DNA from: Brachyspira hampsonii
GTDB lineage: Bacteria; Spirochaetota; Brachyspiria; Brachyspirales; Brachyspiraceae
NCBI RefSeq assembly: GCF_002214805.1
Contig: NZ_CP019914.1
Location: 2,170,001-2,234,000 of the forward strand
Length of the DNA: 64,000 bases
Direction of reading: 5' to 3'
Shown: positions 1 to 8,499 of the stretch, in pieces
Numbering within the stretch: position 1 is the stretch's first letter
Layout: the number at the start of each line of letters is the position of its first letter
Made by a program: the position numbers and the translations under genes
Notes under the pieces: generated by a model
Database searches by the model: none
Seen by the model: the letters and a program-made list of their open reading frames with translations, nothing else
Told to the model about the DNA's origin: nothing

Positions 1-285
1 AGTTATAATGTTATTAACTTCTTCAAGCAAATCTTCATCTTCAAGCAAAGTAATATGAGCATCAAATATTGCAGCTTTTTCTTCTGAAACTTTTTTAGCT
101 GTAGTTTCTCTTATTTTTATAAGCTGTTCTTTGGTTTTATTCCTAGCTTCTAATAATTTAGCCTTTTCAGCATCTACATCTTTACATGGGCATTTAGAAA
201 TTACTATATCTTTTTTAAAAAAGAGATAAACTTTACCTATAGCTATACCAGGGGAAACCCCTATTCCAGTAATTCTTTTTTCCAT
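1..285 (-). CDS. ptsI: PTS enzyme I (phosphoenolpyruvate-protein phosphotransferase), N-terminal part
   Basis: Enzyme I takes phosphate from phosphoenolpyruvate and passes it to HPr in the cytoplasm. The first 95 codons are present; the rest lies beyond the left edge. The reverse-strand translation begins MEKRITGIGVSPGIAIGKV, the usual Enzyme I opening, and continues with the helical HPr-binding region containing IFDAHITLLEDEDL. The active-site His is outside the window. The ATG at 285 follows ptsH by 27 bp on the same strand, so ptsH-ptsI is probably one transcript. The identification rests on these motifs and on the neighbour. Confidence 0.93.
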   Translation of the reverse strand, partial: MEKRITGIGVSPGIAIGKVYLFFKKDIVISKCPCKDVDAEKAKLLEARNKTKEQLIKIRETTAKKVSEEKAAIFDAHITLLEDEDLLEEVNNIIT

Positions 286-312
286 ATTATAATTCCATAA
301 ATAAAAAATTAA

Positions 313-579
313 TTAGTCTTTTAAATTAGCTATAAATTCTTCTATTTTTTTAAGATTTTCTGCTTCATTTTCGCCATCACAATAAACTGTGAGTACAGAG
401 CCTTTTTTTACACCTAAGGACAAAACTTTTAAAAGAGATGAGGCATTAACTCTTTTACCAGCTTCATTTTCTACTTCTATTTTACATCCTGCTAATGATT
501 TTATAAATGTTACGAACTCATTACCAGGTCTAGCATGAAGTCCTGTATCGTTTTGTATAGTTACTTTACCTGTAGTCAT
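313..579 (-). CDS. ptsH: Phosphocarrier protein HPr
   Basis: HPr relays phosphate from Enzyme I to the sugar-specific EIIA proteins. The 88-residue length is normal. The phosphorylated His15 sits in GLHARPG, and Ser48 in the NASSLLKVLSLG stretch matches the regulatory serine (Ser46 in Bacillus). That serine is the target of HPr kinase in organisms that have one; no kinase gene is visible here. The ATG is preceded by GGAGGAA and a good promoter. It lies directly upstream of ptsI. Two EIIA-like genes at 57466 and 58053 are possible partners. Confidence 0.97.
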   Translation of the reverse strand: MTTGKVTIQNDTGLHARPGNEFVTFIKSLAGCKIEVENEAGKRVNASSLLKVLSLGVKKGSVLTVYCDGENEAENLKKIEEFIANLKD

Positions 580-615
580 TGAAATTCCTCCATTCTTTTC
601 TTATATATAATTTTA

Positions 616-643
616 AGTATATCAGTTTTTTTTCATTTGTCAA
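616..643 (-). promoter_or_regulatory. Sigma-70-type promoter for ptsH-ptsI
   Basis: On the minus strand TTGACA (643-638), a 16-nt spacer and TATACT (621-616) lie about 37 bp upstream of the ptsH start codon. Both hexamers are close to consensus. Confidence 0.7.
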
Positions 644-784
644 ATTATACCAGTATTAAAAGTATATTTTTAGTACAATAAATAAAGAATTCTTATCATA
701 ATAAATAAAATACTGTACAATTATTATAATTGTTTCATAATTAACTTTTTTGTTTTAATATTGTGATTTGATTATATATAATTA

Positions 785-995
785 TTCATTATAATATTAT
801 TGGAATTGTCTCAAAACTAATTTTATTTATGATTATGTGTACTAGCCTTTCAAAGCATATAGTCATGCTGTACTATATTTCTATTAAGCAGATCGGCTGC
901 AAAGGACTTAATATATGAAAAATAATCAATTATATAACATTATTTTTATAATTTTTATAATTAATATTTTCAATTATTTTTGAAATAAGTATAAT
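785..995. repeat. Possible degenerate MITE-like element in the 580-1023 gap
   Basis: The gap of about 440 bp between ptsH and coaX contains no convincing gene. Its middle starts with TTGTCTCAAAACTAA and ends with TTTTGAAATAAGTATAAT, which resemble the two ends of the element at 4838-5091 (TTGTTTCAAAACTAA and AAATAAGTCTATT). The ends are imperfect inverted repeats of each other, matching 10 of 13 positions. The interior is only weakly similar, so this may be an old relative or chance in AT-rich DNA. Confidence 0.25.
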
Positions 996-1023
996 ATATT
1001 TTTGTAATTTTATGATGCTAAAA

Positions 1024-1794
1024 TTATTTTTTATATATCATATTAAAATAAATACCCTGTAAAACTAAAAATGGATAAACTTTGCATTTCAATAATTTTA
1101 AATTTGATATTCCGCCTGTCAAAAATATTTTGCATTTAATATTATATTTGGATTTTATATATTTTTTAGTTTCTGATACAGCATAATTGACAGTACCTAT
1201 TGTATTGTATATAGCACCTGACATAATAGCATCTTTTACATTATTGTTTATAGGATTAGGAATTGATTCTATAGGTCCTATTTCATAATAGGGTAAAGAA
1301 GTAACATTTGATAATGCCTGATAACTTGTTTTTGTACCTGATATTATCATACCGCCCAAAAATGTAAAATCTGAAATCATAATGCTGATTGTAGTAGCTG
1401 TACCCATATCTATAACTATTGAAGCGAATCTTTCTTCATTATTGTTTTCAAGACATATAGATGCGTAAGTAGATAATATTCTATCTATACCAACAGAATC
1501 TCTAGGTTCATAATAATTATCTTTTAATACAATATCATTATGAGTAACTCTATAAGGTTTCATATTAAAACAATCTTCTATGCTGCCTTCAAATAAATCA
1601 TTTACTTTTAGCGAAACACTGCTGTAAAATACTTTCTTTATATCTGTATGATTATTTTTTATTTCATTTAATGCATTTACCAAATCTAAAGCATTGCTAT
1701 GTTCTATTGCTTTATAGTATAAAGGTTTGCAATTTTTTTCTTCAAAAATTCCTAGCTTAACTCTAGTGTTTCCTATATCTGAAAGCAAATACAT
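1024..1794 (-). CDS. coaX: Type III pantothenate kinase
   Basis: This enzyme phosphorylates pantothenate in the first step of coenzyme A synthesis. The 256-residue protein has the family motifs: DIGNTRVKLG near the N terminus for phosphate binding, GIDR near residue 103, IDMGTATTIS near residue 130 and the following GGMIISG. Type III kinases have an ASKHA fold and are not feedback-inhibited by CoA in the families studied. Two bases separate its start from the cca stop, so it is the distal gene of a cca-coaX transcript. Confidence 0.93.
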   Translation of the reverse strand: MYLLSDIGNTRVKLGIFEEKNCKPLYYKAIEHSNALDLVNALNEIKNNHTDIKKVFYSSVSLKVNDLFEGSIEDCFNMKPYRVTHNDIVLKDNYYEPRDSVGIDRILSTYASICLENNNEERFASIVIDMGTATTISIMISDFTFLGGMIISGTKTSYQALSNVTSLPYYEIGPIESIPNPINNNVKDAIMSGAIYNTIGTVNYAVSETKKYIKSKYNIKCKIFLTGGISNLKLLKCKVYPFLVLQGIYFNMIYKK

Positions 1795-1796
1795 TT

Positions 1797-3191
1797 TTAA
1801 ACCTCATCTTTTATATTATTACTCTCTAAAAAGTTTTTTGTTTTTTCCATAAGGAATTCTTTATTATTCAATTCTGGTTCATCTAATATTAAATCCAATA
1901 AATAATTGAGTATTTTTCCTATTAAAGGTCCTGGATTTAAATTAAATTCATTGATTAGATCATTTCCGTCTATTTTTAGATCTTTTACTGTAATAGCATT
2001 TTCTTCTTCAATTATTTTGTCTATTCTAGCCAATAATTTAGGTATAGCTTTGCTTTCTTTGTCTTTTCTGTTTCCGCTTCCTAGTCTGTCAGCTTCTCTT
2101 AATTTTAAAAGAGGTTTTATATTTTCAACGCCAATAGCACGCATAAATCGTCTAACCGCACCGTCAGTCCATTCATCTTGATAATAAAACATATGCTGTC
2201 TTACCAATAATGTAACAAAATCTATTTCCGCATTAGAATATTTTAATCTTTTCATTATTTTTTTGGCAACATTAGCCCCTACAACCTCATGATTATAATA
2301 AACAGGATCATCTTGTTTAGATACTTTTTTCTGAACCATAGGTTTAGCTATATCATGAAATAGTGCTGCAAGCCTTACTAATAATGTTAATTCTTCAGTT
2401 TCTAAAGGTTCTACTGATTGCACTGTATGAAGAATATGATAATAAACATCATATTTATGGAATTTATTCTGATTTACTCCAAACCCCTGCATAAGTTCAG
2501 GCAGTATTAAAGATAATACACCTGTTTTTCTAAGTAATTCTAAACCTCTGAAAGGATTTTTGGATAATAGTATGCCGTTAAATTCTTCTCTTATTCTTTC
2601 TGCAGCAATTGAAGCAAGCATTCCTGTAGAGTGCGTTATAGCATCAAATGTTTCTTTTTCTATATCAAAATCTAATTTTGTAGCAAATCTTATTGCCCGC
2701 ATTATTCTAAGTCCGTCTTCTCTGAATCTTTCATAAGGATTGCCTACAGATTTCACTATTTTTCTCTTTATATCTTTCATGCCGTCAAACATATCTATTA
2801 AACTTCCGTCTAAAATATTGTATGCCATAGCATTTATTGTTAAATCTCTTCTAGGCAAATCTTCTTCTATACTAGAAGCATATACAACATTATCAGGGTG
2901 TCTTCCGTCGCTGTAATTTCCATCACTTCTAAAGGTTGTTATTTCCACATGCATATCTTCTATAATTACTAGTATAGTTCCATGCTTTATGCCTGTTGGA
3001 ATTGTATATTTAAATATTCTTTGCACATCCTCAGGTCTGGCATCTGTGGTGATATCATATTCATGCGGAGTGATGCCCATTATAGAATCTCTAACTGCAC
3101 CGCCTACTAAAAAACATTGAAAGCCTTCAACATATAATATTCTCGCTATTTCTTTTATCGGATGAGGTATATCTGTAAATATTTTTTTCAC
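1797..3191 (-). CDS. cca: CCA tRNA nucleotidyltransferase with HD domain
   Basis: The enzyme adds or repairs the 3' CCA of tRNAs; the tRNA-Leu genes in this window do not encode CCA, so it is needed. The 464 residues begin with a class II nucleotidyltransferase head: VGGAVRDSIMG, then EYDITTDA carrying the catalytic acidic pair, then RRDLTINAMAYN. The tRNA-binding region follows, and an HD domain (LFHDIAKP) lies near residue 280, as in the longer bacterial enzymes. A split into separate CC- and A-adding enzymes cannot be excluded. It is the first gene of a tight pair with coaX. Confidence 0.92.
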   Translation of the reverse strand: MKKIFTDIPHPIKEIARILYVEGFQCFLVGGAVRDSIMGITPHEYDITTDARPEDVQRIFKYTIPTGIKHGTILVIIEDMHVEITTFRSDGNYSDGRHPDNVVYASSIEEDLPRRDLTINAMAYNILDGSLIDMFDGMKDIKRKIVKSVGNPYERFREDGLRIMRAIRFATKLDFDIEKETFDAITHSTGMLASIAAERIREEFNGILLSKNPFRGLELLRKTGVLSLILPELMQGFGVNQNKFHKYDVYYHILHTVQSVEPLETEELTLLVRLAALFHDIAKPMVQKKVSKQDDPVYYNHEVVGANVAKKIMKRLKYSNAEIDFVTLLVRQHMFYYQDEWTDGAVRRFMRAIGVENIKPLLKLREADRLGSGNRKDKESKAIPKLLARIDKIIEEENAITVKDLKIDGNDLINEFNLNPGPLIGKILNYLLDLILDEPELNNKEFLMEKTKNFLESNNIKDEV

Positions 3192-3285
3192 TTAATATCC
3201 TATAATGTTTTATTTTATATAGTATATACAATTTTTAATTAATTACAAATTTTTCATACTGTAAAAAAATGCTATTATTGTAATA

Positions 3286-4395
3286 TTAAAACAATTTTCC
3301 TTTCATATCTAGGCATAAATCAAGTATTGAAACAGCAATAGCAGATTCTATAACAGGTACAGCCCTTACAGCTATGCAAGGATCATGACGCCCCTTAATA
3401 ACAAGAGCTTCTTCCTCTTTGGTTTCTATATTCAAAGTTAATTGTTTTTTGGATATTGAAGGGGTAGGCTTTATTACAGTATTAACTATTATAGGCATTC
3501 CATTAGAAATACCGCCTAATATTCCACCGTTATTATTAGTTTTTGTTTCTATTTTTTTTGTATTATTATCATCTTTTATAGTATAAGTATCATTACATTC
3601 GCTAGCTTTGTAATTTACAAAATCAAATCCAAGTCCGAAATCAATGCCCTTCACAGCAGGTACAGCAAATACAGACTGAGCTATTCTGCTTTCTATAGAT
3701 GAATAAAAAGGATCTCCGAAACCAGCGGGCATATTAAATACAGCAGCAGTTATAATTCCTCCAACCGAATCCATATTCATTTTTGCTTCTTCAATAGTTT
3801 TTATCATTTTATACATAGCTTCATTATCAAATACACTTAATTCTTTATTATAATTATTTACAAACTCTTCATAAGATGGGAATGTATCATTAGGATATTT
3901 ATCTTTTATATTGTATATTTGTTTAATATGGGCCGCTATTTCTATATTAAATTTTTCTTTTAAAGCTAATTTAGCCAAAGCACCTGCAAATACTAAAGGG
4001 GCGGTTAATCTTCCGGAAAAATGTCCTCCTCCTCTTATATCATTAAATCCTTCATATCTAAGCATTGCAGTATAATCGCTATGTGAAGGTCTAGGCAGAG
4101 TTTTTAAATTGGAATAATCACCGCTTCTTTTGTTTTCATTTTTAATTATTGCAGCAATGGGCATACCTGTGCTTTTATTTTCTAAAATGCCTGATAATAT
4201 TTCTGGTTTGTCAGATTCTGTTCTGGCGGTTGTGAGCTTTGCATTTTTTGCTCTTCTTCTATCCATTTCTCTTTCTATAAAATCATTATCTATATTAATA
4301 CCGTAAGGAAAACCGTCTATAACGCAGCCTATAGCTTCACCATGTGATTCTCCAAATAAACTTAATTTAATATTATTTCCGAACACGCTTCCCAT
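3286..4395 (-). CDS. aroC: Chorismate synthase
   Basis: It converts 5-enolpyruvylshikimate-3-phosphate to chorismate with reduced FMN, the last step of the shikimate pathway. The 369-residue length is normal. Signatures include GESHGEAIGCVIDG near the N terminus, RPSHSDY, the RGGGHFSGR flavin-site segment and GRHDPCIAVRAVPVIE near the C terminus. No other aro gene is adjacent. The ATG at 4395 gives the standard N terminus MGSVFGN. Confidence 0.97.
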   Translation of the reverse strand: MGSVFGNNIKLSLFGESHGEAIGCVIDGFPYGINIDNDFIEREMDRRRAKNAKLTTARTESDKPEILSGILENKSTGMPIAAIIKNENKRSGDYSNLKTLPRPSHSDYTAMLRYEGFNDIRGGGHFSGRLTAPLVFAGALAKLALKEKFNIEIAAHIKQIYNIKDKYPNDTFPSYEEFVNNYNKELSVFDNEAMYKMIKTIEEAKMNMDSVGGIITAAVFNMPAGFGDPFYSSIESRIAQSVFAVPAVKGIDFGLGFDFVNYKASECNDTYTIKDDNNTKKIETKTNNNGGILGGISNGMPIIVNTVIKPTPSISKKQLTLNIETKEEEALVIKGRHDPCIAVRAVPVIESAIAVSILDLCLDMKGKLF

Positions 4396-4482
4396 AAATA
4401 TATTCCTGAAATTAATTTTTTTATAATAATTTTATATTAGTATATATTATTTTTTATAAACTTTCTATATTATATTATTAAT

Positions 4483-4840
4483 TTAAAAGTTAGATAATAT
4501 TAGTTTTTAATAAATTTATTTAGTGTTAAATGTATTATAATTAATAACAAATATATGATATTATAAAATTATTTAATCGCAGTGATAAATATATACTATA
4601 TCAATTAAAATAATTTAATATTATTATTATATATTATAAAGAAAATATATTAGGAGATTAAAACTATGGCTAAAGATTTTAATGAAGTTATTACAGCTAT
4701 TGTAAAATCAGTTGCTGAAGTAGAAGCCAAGCTAGAAGAAAAGCAGATAAAATATTCCAAAAAAGATATAATAAAAGATACTAAGAAAAGCAGTTCCAAT
4801 AAAAAAGATGATTGATTTATATCAGATTATTTCCAATAAT
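4483..4840 (+). repeat. Direct repeat, copy A (upstream region and gene start)
   Basis: The segment aligns with 5096-5468 over both the AT-rich leader and the first part of the gene. Shared runs include AGATAATATTAG, AAATGTATTATAATTAATAA, and TAAAGAAAATA with TTAGGAGA before the start codon. It ends within TTCCAATAAT, where the inserted element at 4838 begins. Copy B keeps the complete gene. Confidence 0.75.
4666..4840 (+). pseudogene. Truncated duplicate of the 5290 gene
   Basis: An ATG with a good AGGAG site opens a 49-codon frame that stops at 4815. Its translation (MAKDFNEVITAIVKSVAEVEA, ending SSSNKKDD) closely follows the N terminus of the intact protein at 5290 (MARFKEVVVAIAKSVAEAEA). 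The stop arises where the intact gene has GGA. Recognisable nucleotide homology continues past it, with a 1-base deletion, to about 4840 and is then cut by the MITE-like element. A 49-residue peptide could still be made because promoter and ribosome site are retained, but a decayed copy is more likely. Confidence 0.7.
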
Positions 4841-5091
4841 AGACTTGTTTCAAAACTAAATTAATAAATAATTATACTGTTTTAATTTGTAATTTTTTTA
4901 TTTTATAAGTGTGTATTCATAGTCCTGCTTTCCCAAACTTTTTTGCCTATGCTCTGTATGCAGTTTGAAATACGGCATATCCATATACTAAAATAACAAT
5001 TTGTACTGCATATAAAATATTATCTTATCAATTTTAAAATTAAATAATTTTAATAATCAATCTTGTCAGGTACTTTTTAAATAAGTCTATT
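4838..5091. mobile_element. MITE-like 254-bp non-coding element with terminal inverted repeats
   Basis: The left end AATAGACTTGTTTCAAAA and the right end (reverse complement AATAGACTTATTTAAAAA) match at 16 of 18 positions. There is no ORF of note inside. It sits exactly where homology between the two direct-repeat copies breaks off, and the following bases (from 5096) begin copy B. A small non-autonomous transposon fits; no clear target-site duplication was seen. Confidence 0.5.
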
Positions 5092-5095
5092 AGTA

Positions 5096-5468
5096 ATTAA
5101 AAGTTATAGATAATATTAGTTTTTTATATAATTTATTTAGTACTAAATGTATTATAATTAATAAAAAATATATGATGATTATAAAATTATTTAGTTAAGG
5201 TTACAAAGGTATACTATAATTCCTTTAAATAATTTAATAATAATATTATTATTAATATTGTAAAGAAAATACATTAGGAGAGTAATGTTATGGCCAGATT
5301 TAAGGAAGTAGTTGTTGCTATTGCTAAATCAGTTGCTGAAGCAGAGGCTCAATTAGAAGAAACACAGTTAAGTAATCTATCAAAATATTTTTCAAAAAAG
5401 AAAGATTATAAAAAGTCTAATTCTAATAAAAAAGATGATGGATTGTCATCAGGATTATTTCCAATAAT
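5096..5468 (+). repeat. Direct repeat, copy B (upstream region and gene start)
   Basis: This is the partner of 4483-4840. It comprises the leader and the first 60 codons of the intact gene at 5290. Differences between copies are scattered substitutions and short indels, so the duplication is not recent. Confidence 0.75.
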
Positions 5469-5886
5469 GTTAAAAATAGGTTTTCCTGATGAGAATAATA
5501 AATATGGCAATAAATATTATTGTGTTCCTTATATAAACTTAATTCCAATATCTCAGCTTAATATAGATTTTGTTACTGCTTCTTTTGATATGGGAATTAT
5601 TGAGCTTATAGAACCTAAAAAGACCAATAAGGCTAACCTTAATAATATATCTGAAGATGATGTAATTGATAATCTTCCTAACTTTGAAACTTCTTCAGAT
5701 ATGTATGTTGATGTTACAGGTGCTGGTATAGATAAAGATAAAGGAACAACCATAAATGTTCATATTTCAATTAGAAAAACAGAAATTAGTGAGGGAATGT
5801 CCAAACTTATAAATGAAATGACAAATTTAAATCAGGGATTTATAGAAATAAAATCAAAAGAAAAAGATATTAAAACAAATGAATGA
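5290..5886 (+). CDS. DUF2589-related protein, longer-linker paralogue
   Basis: Function unknown. The 198-residue soluble protein has an N-terminal amphipathic helix (residues 1-25) and a Lys/Ser-rich linker. A beta-rich core follows in which VPYINLIPISQLNIDFVTAS parallels VPFISIVKVPSLFVDSVDIT of the next gene. Its end, NVHISIRKTEISEGMSKLIN, parallels the EVHAVDQGMPEGLARVLD stretch there. The two look like diverged members of one family, DUF2589. AGGAGAG precedes the ATG, and the same leader is duplicated upstream. No signal peptide or membrane segment is present. The family link is my reading from the motif parallels. Confidence 0.65.
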   Translation: MARFKEVVVAIAKSVAEAEAQLEETQLSNLSKYFSKKKDYKKSNSNKKDDGLSSGLFPIMLKIGFPDENNKYGNKYYCVPYINLIPISQLNIDFVTASFDMGIIELIEPKKTNKANLNNISEDDVIDNLPNFETSSDMYVDVTGAGIDKDKGTTINVHISIRKTEISEGMSKLINEMTNLNQGFIEIKSKEKDIKTNE

Positions 5887-5949
5887 TATTATCGCAATAT
5901 AATTAAATATTAGTAATAATAAAAAATTAATTTTTTTAAGGAGGAAATT

Positions 5950-6579
5950 ATGGCTGATAATACAATTGCAAATCAATTTACAGGTCTTCCAATGGCATCT
6001 CTTATAGGAGGACCTTTACAGTCAGTATGTGATGCAGAATTAAGTTTGGCTAATACTACAAAAAACTTTATAGAAACTGTAGCTTTTGAAGAAACTAAAG
6101 ATGGTAATAATGTTAAGAAGACATTAAGAATGGTTGAGTTTGAATACCAAAGGTTAGAAAGGGTGTATGATAATACAGATAAAAAATATAAAGATAAGCC
6201 TATAGATATGAAATTAAAGGTTCCTTTTATTAGTATAGTTAAAGTACCATCTCTATTTGTAGATTCAGTTGATATTACTTTTGATATGGAAGTAAAAAGT
6301 TCTGAAGAAGAAAAAAGTAATGATGATACAAGTGCATCAGGAACAGGTGAAGGAGACTTAAACTTAGGATTATTTTCTATTAAAGCTACAATAACAGGTT
6401 CTGTAAGTTCTCATAAAGAAAATACTAGAAAAACAGATACTTCAGCTAAATACCATGTAGAAGTTCATGCTGTTGATCAAGGTATGCCTGAAGGACTTGC
6501 TAGAGTATTAGATATTATTAATGCTAATATAATGCCTGTAAGCAGCGATGGTGAAGAAGTTAAAATAGAGGGAAAATAA
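5950..6579 (+). CDS. DUF2589 domain-containing protein
   Basis: Function unknown. The 209-residue protein opens with IANQFTGLPMASLIGGPLQSV, a hallmark of DUF2589 proteins, and contains the VDSVDITFDMEVKSS motif near residue 100. An acidic, Gly-rich loop comes next, then SIKATITGSVSSHKE and a C-terminal helix (EGLARVLDIINANI). It is cytoplasmic, with no signal or TM segment. A strong AAGGAGG site precedes the ATG. It lies 63 bp after a probable paralogue and 17 bp before a small gene, so the four genes probably form one transcript. A fragment of another copy survives at 7296. Confidence 0.8.
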   Translation: MADNTIANQFTGLPMASLIGGPLQSVCDAELSLANTTKNFIETVAFEETKDGNNVKKTLRMVEFEYQRLERVYDNTDKKYKDKPIDMKLKVPFISIVKVPSLFVDSVDITFDMEVKSSEEEKSNDDTSASGTGEGDLNLGLFSIKATITGSVSSHKENTRKTDTSAKYHVEVHAVDQGMPEGLARVLDIINANIMPVSSDGEEVKIEGK

Positions 6580-6596
6580 GTTTCTTATAATAAATA

Positions 6597-6941
6597 ATGA
6601 TTGTTAGTTTTAATGATATAAAGAAACTTTTAGATGAAAAATCTATTCTGATGAAAGAGGTTTATGAGGCAGAGCTTTTAAAAGAATATTCTGCTTTGAT
6701 ACCTCTTTTACAGGATAAATTTAATACTAAAGAAGTATATAATTTTCTTTCTTATACAAATTACAATGTTGATATTAGTTTTATTATTACAGCATATAAA
6801 ATATCTGAAAATGTATTTTCTATTAATGATAATGTTTCAAAGGATTCTTATGAACTTTATTTCTCATCTGAAAATGGTATAAAAATTAATAATAAAATTC
6901 TAAATAATTGCGAAAATATGATATTAGTTATAGATAGTTAG
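6597..6941 (+). CDS. Small hypothetical protein of the DUF2589 cluster
   Basis: I do not recognise this 114-residue protein. The first half is helical (FNDIKKLLDEKSILMKEVYE); the second half is strand-rich and ends in NCENMILVIDS. There is no signal peptide, membrane segment or cysteine cluster. The start follows the DUF2589 stop by 17 bp without a strong Shine-Dalgarno sequence, which suggests translational coupling. Codon use matches its neighbours. Confidence 0.6.
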   Translation: MIVSFNDIKKLLDEKSILMKEVYEAELLKEYSALIPLLQDKFNTKEVYNFLSYTNYNVDISFIITAYKISENVFSINDNVSKDSYELYFSSENGIKINNKILNNCENMILVIDS

Positions 6942-6976
6942 TAAAATGCTAATTATTTTTTATTTTGGAGTTTATC

Positions 6977-7249
6977 ATGGCAGAAAATAAAATTTTTGAT
7001 TTAACTAATATAAGATATGTTAAGAGAATAATAGTAGGTCAGAATGATCCAAATATTCCATATAAAGAAGAAAATTATCAAAAAGCAAATGAGCTTTTGA
7101 ATAAATGTTTAAATGAAATACCAAGAGGAAAAATTATAGGTATAGAAAGAAATTTTTATTTATTTAATTTAGGAGAGCATCAAGTGGTTCTTCAATGGCT
7201 GACTTATCATGTGGGATTTGAAAGAAAACCTATGTGGCTTGAAGAATAA
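6977..7249 (+). CDS. Small hypothetical protein, last intact gene of the DUF2589 cluster
   Basis: Unrecognised 90-residue soluble protein (MAENKIFDLTNIRYVKRII, ending ERKPMWLEE). I chose the ATG at 6977 because TTGGAG lies six bases upstream; an in-frame TTG at 6965 would overlap that site. A helical stretch at 35-50 is followed by strand-like segments (KIIGIERNFYLFNLGEHQVV). Its position suggests co-expression with the two DUF2589-type proteins, but nothing in the sequence indicates a function. Confidence 0.6.
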   Translation: MAENKIFDLTNIRYVKRIIVGQNDPNIPYKEENYQKANELLNKCLNEIPRGKIIGIERNFYLFNLGEHQVVLQWLTYHVGFERKPMWLEE

Positions 7250-7295
7250 TTTTATTTATTATTTTTTACTATATACTATATATAGACTATCAGAA

Positions 7296-7390
7296 TAAGA
7301 GCCGCAAGTATTGTTTGATAATAATACAAAAGACTTTATAGAAAGTGCTGCTTGTGAAAAAATAAAAAAATACTATTCAGATGAAAATGA
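7296..7390 (+). pseudogene. Remnant of a second DUF2589 gene
   Basis: The bases around 7320-7375 translate as NNTKDFIESAACEKIKK, which matches ANTTKNFIETVAFEETK of the DUF2589 protein at 5950. Nucleotide similarity starts earlier, near 7296, but is out of frame with stops. There is no start codon or ribosome site, and the segment runs into the 3' end of map. It appears to be a decayed copy and indicates repeated duplication in this island. Confidence 0.6.
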
Positions 7391-7398
7391 TGATTTTA

Positions 7399-8193
7399 TT
7401 AGTATTTTATTCCGAGTATTTCCACGCCTGTTTGAGTGATTAAAACAGTATGCTCAAAATGAACAGCCAAAGAATAATCGGGAGTAGATAAAGTCCAGCC
7501 GTCTTTTTCTTTTTCGTATTTATCAGTACCATTTGTTATCATAAGCTCTAATGCAAGCACCATGTTAGGTTCTAATATTACATCATTATTATGGTGGTAA
7601 AAATTAAATATGTAAGGAGCTTCATGATATTCATATCCTACTCCATGCCCTGTAAGCGATTTTATAACATTAAATCCGTATTCATGAACTTTATTTTCAA
7701 CTGTTTTTCCGTATTCGCTTAAAAGTACATTGGGTTTTAATTTATAAATAGCGTATTCTAAAGATTTTTTGCATGCATCTATAAGTTTATAAGCCCTATG
7801 ATTAACAGAGCCCATACCGCCTTCTATAACTATTGTTCTTGCACAGTCAGCATAATAACCGTTATATTTAACTCCAACATCCACACATACAGGCTCTCCA
7901 TGAACAAGTATTTTATTATTCGTAGGTCTGCCATGTGCTATTTCATTTCCGCTTGATATACTTGTTGCAAATCCGTAATTAGGAACTTCAAGGTTAGCAG
8001 GGTAGGCATTTTTTGACTTTATGTATTTTTCTACTTCTTTGTCTACTTTAGAAGCCCTTACTCCTGACATACAAAGTTTAAATGCTAGGTCAATAGAATT
8101 CTGTGCTATTTCGGCTGCTTTTCTTATATTGATTATTGCTTCTTCATCTTTTATACTTGGTTTTACTATTTCTTTAACTTCTTTTATAAACAT
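7399..8193 (-). CDS. map: Methionine aminopeptidase, type I
   Basis: It removes the initiator methionine from nascent proteins. The five metal ligands are recognisable: the two Asp in VCVDVGVKYNGYYADCAR, His in LTGHGVGYEYHE, Glu in LALELM and Glu in VHFEHTV. The length of 264 is usual, with no SEC-C zinc extension. It is the last gene of a four-gene minus-strand operon, 15 bp after a small membrane protein. Its 3' end abuts the remnant at 7296. Confidence 0.95.
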   Translation of the reverse strand: MFIKEVKEIVKPSIKDEEAIINIRKAAEIAQNSIDLAFKLCMSGVRASKVDKEVEKYIKSKNAYPANLEVPNYGFATSISSGNEIAHGRPTNNKILVHGEPVCVDVGVKYNGYYADCARTIVIEGGMGSVNHRAYKLIDACKKSLEYAIYKLKPNVLLSEYGKTVENKVHEYGFNVIKSLTGHGVGYEYHEAPYIFNFYHHNNDVILEPNMVLALELMITNGTDKYEKEKDGWTLSTPDYSLAVHFEHTVLITQTGVEILGIKY

Positions 8194-8208
8194 TTATTAT
8201 ATTGTCCT

Positions 8209-8472
8209 TTATTTCAAAGATTTAGGAGTAAATATGTATAAAAGAATCACCAATATAAAAGATCCCAATATGGCAGATGATAAATTTATTTTTATATATT
8301 GTATATTACTTATTCTAGGCAGATAGTAAGATCCAAGCAAAGCACCAACGGTTGCTATAAGAAACATCATAGCCCAACCGCCGAATACTTTTATTTTAAG
8401 TATTTTACCGAATACCAAACTGACAATGATTCCTATAACTATAAATGCTGATACTACTATAATATATTCCAT
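8209..8472 (-). CDS. Small three-helix membrane protein
   Basis: This 87-residue protein consists almost entirely of three hydrophobic segments, about residues 3-21, 30-50 and 66-82, with a short basic tail (TPKSLK). The middle segment is Gly-rich (GGWAMMFLIATVGALLGSYY), a pattern seen in GlsB/YeaQ-type small membrane proteins, but I would not assign the family from this alone. It lies 27 bp after the giant acidic protein gene and 15 bp before map, in the same operon. Confidence 0.65.
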   Translation of the reverse strand: MEYIIVVSAFIVIGIIVSLVFGKILKIKVFGGWAMMFLIATVGALLGSYYLPRISNIQYIKINLSSAILGSFILVILLYIFTPKSLK

Positions 8473-8499
8473 CTGTTTTTTATAACCTCTTTTATTTTA

